Part shown: positions 6,181 to 7,791 of the stretch, in pieces
Position numbering within the stretch: the stretch's first letter is position 1
Layout: each line of letters opens with the position of its first letter
Assembly (NCBI GenBank): GCA_002067405.1
Contig: MVRP01000194.1
Location: 1 to 7,791, forward strand
DNA length: 7,791 nt
Reading direction: 5' to 3'
Origin: Syntrophorhabdaceae bacterium PtaU1.Bin034
Lineage (GTDB): Bacteria > Desulfobacterota_G > Syntrophorhabdia > Syntrophorhabdales > WCHB1-27
The notes under the pieces: model-generated
What the model was told of the DNA's origin: nothing
Database searches by the model: none
Seen by the model: only the letters and a program-made list of their open reading frames with translations
Position numbers and translations under genes: made by a program

Positions 6181-6204
6181 TGTGATTGAAATATATGAAT
6201 CACA
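6181..6204. promoter_or_regulatory. Palindromic operator of the RelE/XRE toxin-antitoxin operon
   Basis: TGTGATT at 6181-6187 and AATCACA at 6198-6204 form a 24-bp near-perfect palindrome in which 20 of 24 positions agree with its own reverse complement. It covers the -35 hexamer and most of the spacer of the promoter below. It is therefore the natural binding site for the XRE antitoxin encoded downstream, and binding should repress the operon. The half-site resembles a CRP half-site (TGTGA), but the spacing is too long for CRP. Confidence 0.65.
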
Positions 6205-6214
6205 GTGCTATAGT
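6186..6214 (+). promoter_or_regulatory. Promoter of the RelE/XRE toxin-antitoxin operon
   Basis: TTGAAA (6186-6191), a 17-bp spacer and TATAGT (6209-6214), with TGC directly before the -10 as an extended -10 motif. Start of transcription would be about 6221, placing GGAGAAGG (6227-6234) and the GTG start at 6239 right behind it. Spacing and sequence fit a sigma-70 promoter, and its overlap with the palindrome fits autoregulation. Confidence 0.65.
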
Positions 6215-6238
6215 TTGTAGTATTATGGAGAAGGTTGA

Positions 6239-6625
6239 GTGAGGGTCTTCAAGACGAAGTGGCTCATGCGGTATGCTCGACGGGAACGGATCAAGGACGA
6301 AAGCTTATGCGACGCCATCAGGCGTGCAGAACAGGGAATGGTGGATGCTGATCTTGGCGGTGGAGTAATCAAACAGAGGATAGCTCGGACGGGACAGGGC
6401 CGTTCAGGCGGGTACCGCATGCTCATTGCCTACCGTACAACTGACCGCTCGATCTTCCTCTACGGTTTTGCAAAGAATGAGCGTGAAAACATTGAAAATG
6501 ATGAATTGACTACATTGAGAGAAATCGCGACGGGATGGCTCAACGCGAACAAAGAAGACCTCGAACGGGCGCTTGAAATGGGGGTTTTGCAGGAGGTGCA
6601 GTATGAAGAAGGACAACAAACCTAG
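6239..6625 (+). CDS. RelE-superfamily toxin of a type II toxin-antitoxin pair (COG4737-like)
   Basis: Predicted RelE/HigB-like toxin. Members of the fold are mostly translation-dependent mRNA interferases; activity of this subgroup is less studied. The 128-residue product carries the subgroup's typical wording: RVFKTKW (2-8), AIRRAEQGMVDADLGGGVIKQRIAR (26-50), GQGRSGGYRMLIAY (52-65) and SIFLYGFAKNERENI (71-85). A helical tail follows. These cover the whole fold, so the gene looks intact. The GTG start at 6239 is chosen because GGAGAAGG lies 4 bases upstream and the family N-terminus begins there. The ATG at 6225 hits a stop after five codons. The toxin comes before its antitoxin, the HigBA-type order, and its last 23 bases overlap the antitoxin gene. 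Confidence 0.88.
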   Translation: MRVFKTKWLMRYARRERIKDESLCDAIRRAEQGMVDADLGGGVIKQRIARTGQGRSGGYRMLIAYRTTDRSIFLYGFAKNERENIENDELTTLREIATGWLNANKEDLERALEMGVLQEVQYEEGQQT

Positions 6626-6938
6626 CCGGCTTGCGAAAGCAATGCTCGAGACGGCGAAGGATATGCGAGAGGCCGGGATCCTGGACGAAGAAGCTTACAC
6701 GAAGATTACGATGCGCCATCTTGGCGCCAAAGAAACGGCCGAAATCGAGCCACTGACCGGCAAGGACATTCGCACTATCCGTGAAAGGGCACACATGAGC
6801 CAAGCAGTCTTTGCCCATCATCTGAACGTAACAGTAGGATATGTGTCTCAACTGGAACGAGGTACGAAACGTCCAACGGGTCCTGCTCTGGTACTATTGA
6901 ACGTGATCCGTCGCAAGGGGATCGAGGCCATCCTCTGA
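6603..6938 (+). CDS. XRE-family antitoxin / repressor of the RelE-type toxin
   Basis: Antitoxin of the pair, expected to bind the toxin and to repress the operon through the upstream palindrome. The 111-residue product has a charged N-terminal part (1-50) including AKAMLETAKDMREAGILDEE. It is followed by a clear XRE/Cro-C1 helix-turn-helix at about 54-95: IRTIRERAHMSQAVFAHHLN, VTVGYVSQLERG and KRPTGPALVLLN. This is the HigA/NadS-like layout with a C-terminal DNA-binding domain. The start at 6603 has an excellent AGGAGG (6591-6596) six bases upstream. An in-frame ATG at 6573 would add ten residues without a ribosome-binding site. The gene starts inside the toxin gene, so the two are probably translationally coupled, and its strong ribosome-binding site favours antitoxin excess. 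Confidence 0.9.
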   Translation: MKKDNKPSRLAKAMLETAKDMREAGILDEEAYTKITMRHLGAKETAEIEPLTGKDIRTIRERAHMSQAVFAHHLNVTVGYVSQLERGTKRPTGPALVLLNVIRRKGIEAIL

Positions 6939-7279
6939 AGAGAGCAGATTTTAATCCTGATTCGACCTGTGAGTGCGGAGGATGACCATGGGATGATTTC
7001 CCAGTGGTAGCATTCATTTTCGTTATAAATGCCCTCGCGATGAATACACGGCGAATGGTACACGCCTGGGCAACCAGAAACCGCGATGCGTAATCTTCAT
7101 CCGTGGCAGGACATGGTAGCGGAGGTACACTTCCTGTAACTCACAGGTTTGCTTTTCTTCTTGCGTAGCCTTCTTTAGGATGGTAAGAATTGTGTGGAGC
7201 CACAAAGCCCGTGCAACACGAGATGCATCGGCCGGGACGGTGGAAATGGCATACCAAGCAAGCACGAGAGGTGCACGTC
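6939..7279. other. Intergenic region upstream of the OLD-like gene, no convincing gene
   Basis: No clear gene. A minus-strand frame at 7023-7265 with a GTG start has a coding-like middle (LKKATQEEKQTCELQEVYLR), but I recognise no family and see no ribosome-binding site. GGAGG at 6977-6981 precedes only a two-codon frame. A small inverted repeat TGGGA/TCCCA around 6990-7004 is too weak for a terminator. The stretch may be old promoter sequence of the OLD-like gene or decayed coding sequence. Confidence 0.35.
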
Positions 7280-7719
7280 GTGTACATTTCCAAAGTTACG
7301 ATTCTGAATTTCAAGTGCTTCAAAGGCCAGTTTTGTCTGGACCTGAACAAAGGACTGAACGTCCTCGTCGGAAACAATGAGACGGGGAAATCCACTATTC
7401 TCGAGGCGATACACTTAGCGCTGTCCGGGCTGCTGAACGGCAAGCATCTGAGATTGGAGCTGTCCCAGGATATCTTCAATAATGATGTGCGAAATGATTA
7501 CCTGCAGAGCTTAAAGGGACCAATTGAGGCGGAACTTATACCCCTGCCACCAGAAATAATTATCGAAGTATTCATAGACGGAGTAGAAGAGGATTCCCTA
7601 AAAGCGCCTTCATGAATGACCCCGCGATCAGGCGTGTAAATGAACTCATCAGGGACGCGGTCAACATATCCGATAAGAAAGTCAAGTTGTCTGTCGATCT
7701 TTCTAATCGAAACGCTTGG
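7280..7719 (+). pseudogene. OLD-like ATP-dependent endonuclease gene, internally deleted and truncated
   Basis: N-terminal part of an OLD-family (RecF/SMC-type ATPase) protein. Intact members join an ABC ATPase to a Toprim nuclease and act in DNA processing and phage defence. From the GTG at 7280, which has GAGAGG upstream, residues 1-15 give the typical YISKVTILNFKCF start. Walker A is GNNETGKS (31-38), and ILEAIHLALSGLLNGKHL and PPEIIIEVFIDG follow. The frame stops at 7613-7615. A second piece of the same kind of protein follows in another frame from 7612: MNDPAIRRVNELIRDAVNIS, then VKLSVDLSNRNAW. The segment normally between these pieces is missing, so this is an internal deletion with a frame change. 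The sequence then runs straight into an IS3 fragment at about 7714-7719. The rest of the ATPase and the Toprim domain are absent, so it is not functional. Confidence 0.85.
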
Positions 7720-7791
7720 CGTCGCTCCCGGTTGTAGAAGACTTCTATGTATTCGGCGATCTCCCTGATAGCTTGTTCCCTTGTTGTATAG
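7714..7791 (-). pseudogene. IS3-family transposase orfB, C-terminal fragment
   Basis: Read on the minus strand from the window edge, one frame gives TTREQAIREIAEYIEVFYNR followed by ERRQA. This is the very typical C-terminal wording of IS3-family OrfB integrase-type transposases, where such sequence is normally followed by LGY-SP and then the stop. Here the match ends right after RRQA, at the junction with the OLD-like remnant, so the last residues and the right IS end have been lost. The rest of the element, if present, lies beyond 7791. Only 78 bases are visible, but the wording is distinctive. Confidence 0.75.

Noticed and set aside
7023..7265. Minus-strand frame upstream of the OLD-like gene
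   Set aside because: The middle looks somewhat coding-like, but there is no recognisable family or ribosome-binding site, and overlapping minus frames of equal length exist.
7190..7279. Longer N-terminus for the OLD-like protein starting at 7190
   Set aside because: The extra 30 residues (Cys/His/Arg-rich) are unlike the family, whose proteins begin at YISKV; the GTG at 7280 with GAGAGG upstream fits better.
1..7791. CRISPR arrays, tRNA or rRNA genes
   Set aside because: No regularly spaced direct repeats with unique spacers and no tRNA- or rRNA-like stretches were found by reading. The three IS21 end repeats are too few and lie next to istA.

Overview
The window reads as an accessory, defence-type island of a Gram-negative bacterium with moderately high G+C. 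A deltaproteobacterium or similar environmental anaerobe is my guess. That guess rests only on the general look of the transposases and toxin-antitoxin modules, and no gene here settles the taxonomy. Most of the window is mobile-element debris and small selfish or defence modules; only the first gene looks like ordinary housekeeping.

Layout. 172-1737 (minus) encodes an intact CPA1-type Na+/H+ antiporter. About 1951-2526 is a wrecked IS4-family transposase that has lost an internal part of its N-terminal region and its C-terminal catalytic Glu region. 2527-2704 is an unplaced coding-like scrap. About 2700-3294 is a wrecked IS21-family element on the minus strand: a truncated, frameshifted istA fused to three copies of a left-end repeat. 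3368-5813 is a cassette bounded by a perfect 45-bp inverted repeat and carrying an apparently intact abiEi-abiEii pair (type IV toxin-antitoxin / abortive infection). 5814-6180 holds no convincing gene. 6239-6938 is an intact RelE-type toxin and XRE antitoxin operon with a promoter and an overlapping palindromic operator. 6939-7279 has no convincing gene. 7280 to about 7719 is a truncated OLD-like (RecF/SMC-type ATPase) endonuclease gene with an internal deletion. It joins directly to the 3' part of an IS3-family orfB on the minus strand, which runs off the window at 7791.

How the parts work together. The two intact toxin-antitoxin operons are self-contained, and each is tightly packed by overlapping stop and start codons (20 and 23 bp). 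They sit among dead transposons and a dead nuclease gene, the usual pattern of a turnover hotspot where only addictive modules stay intact.

The most unusual structure is the abiE cassette. Its two ends are inverted copies of a roughly 200-bp sequence. Each end has an identical outer 45 bp, then a long hairpin whose paired bases differ between the ends by compensating changes, then a 17-bp block at the same depth (134 versus 136 bp), then a further conserved inner block. No transposase lies between the ends. This looks like a non-autonomous, MITE-like vehicle or a pair of structured repeats carrying a defence module.
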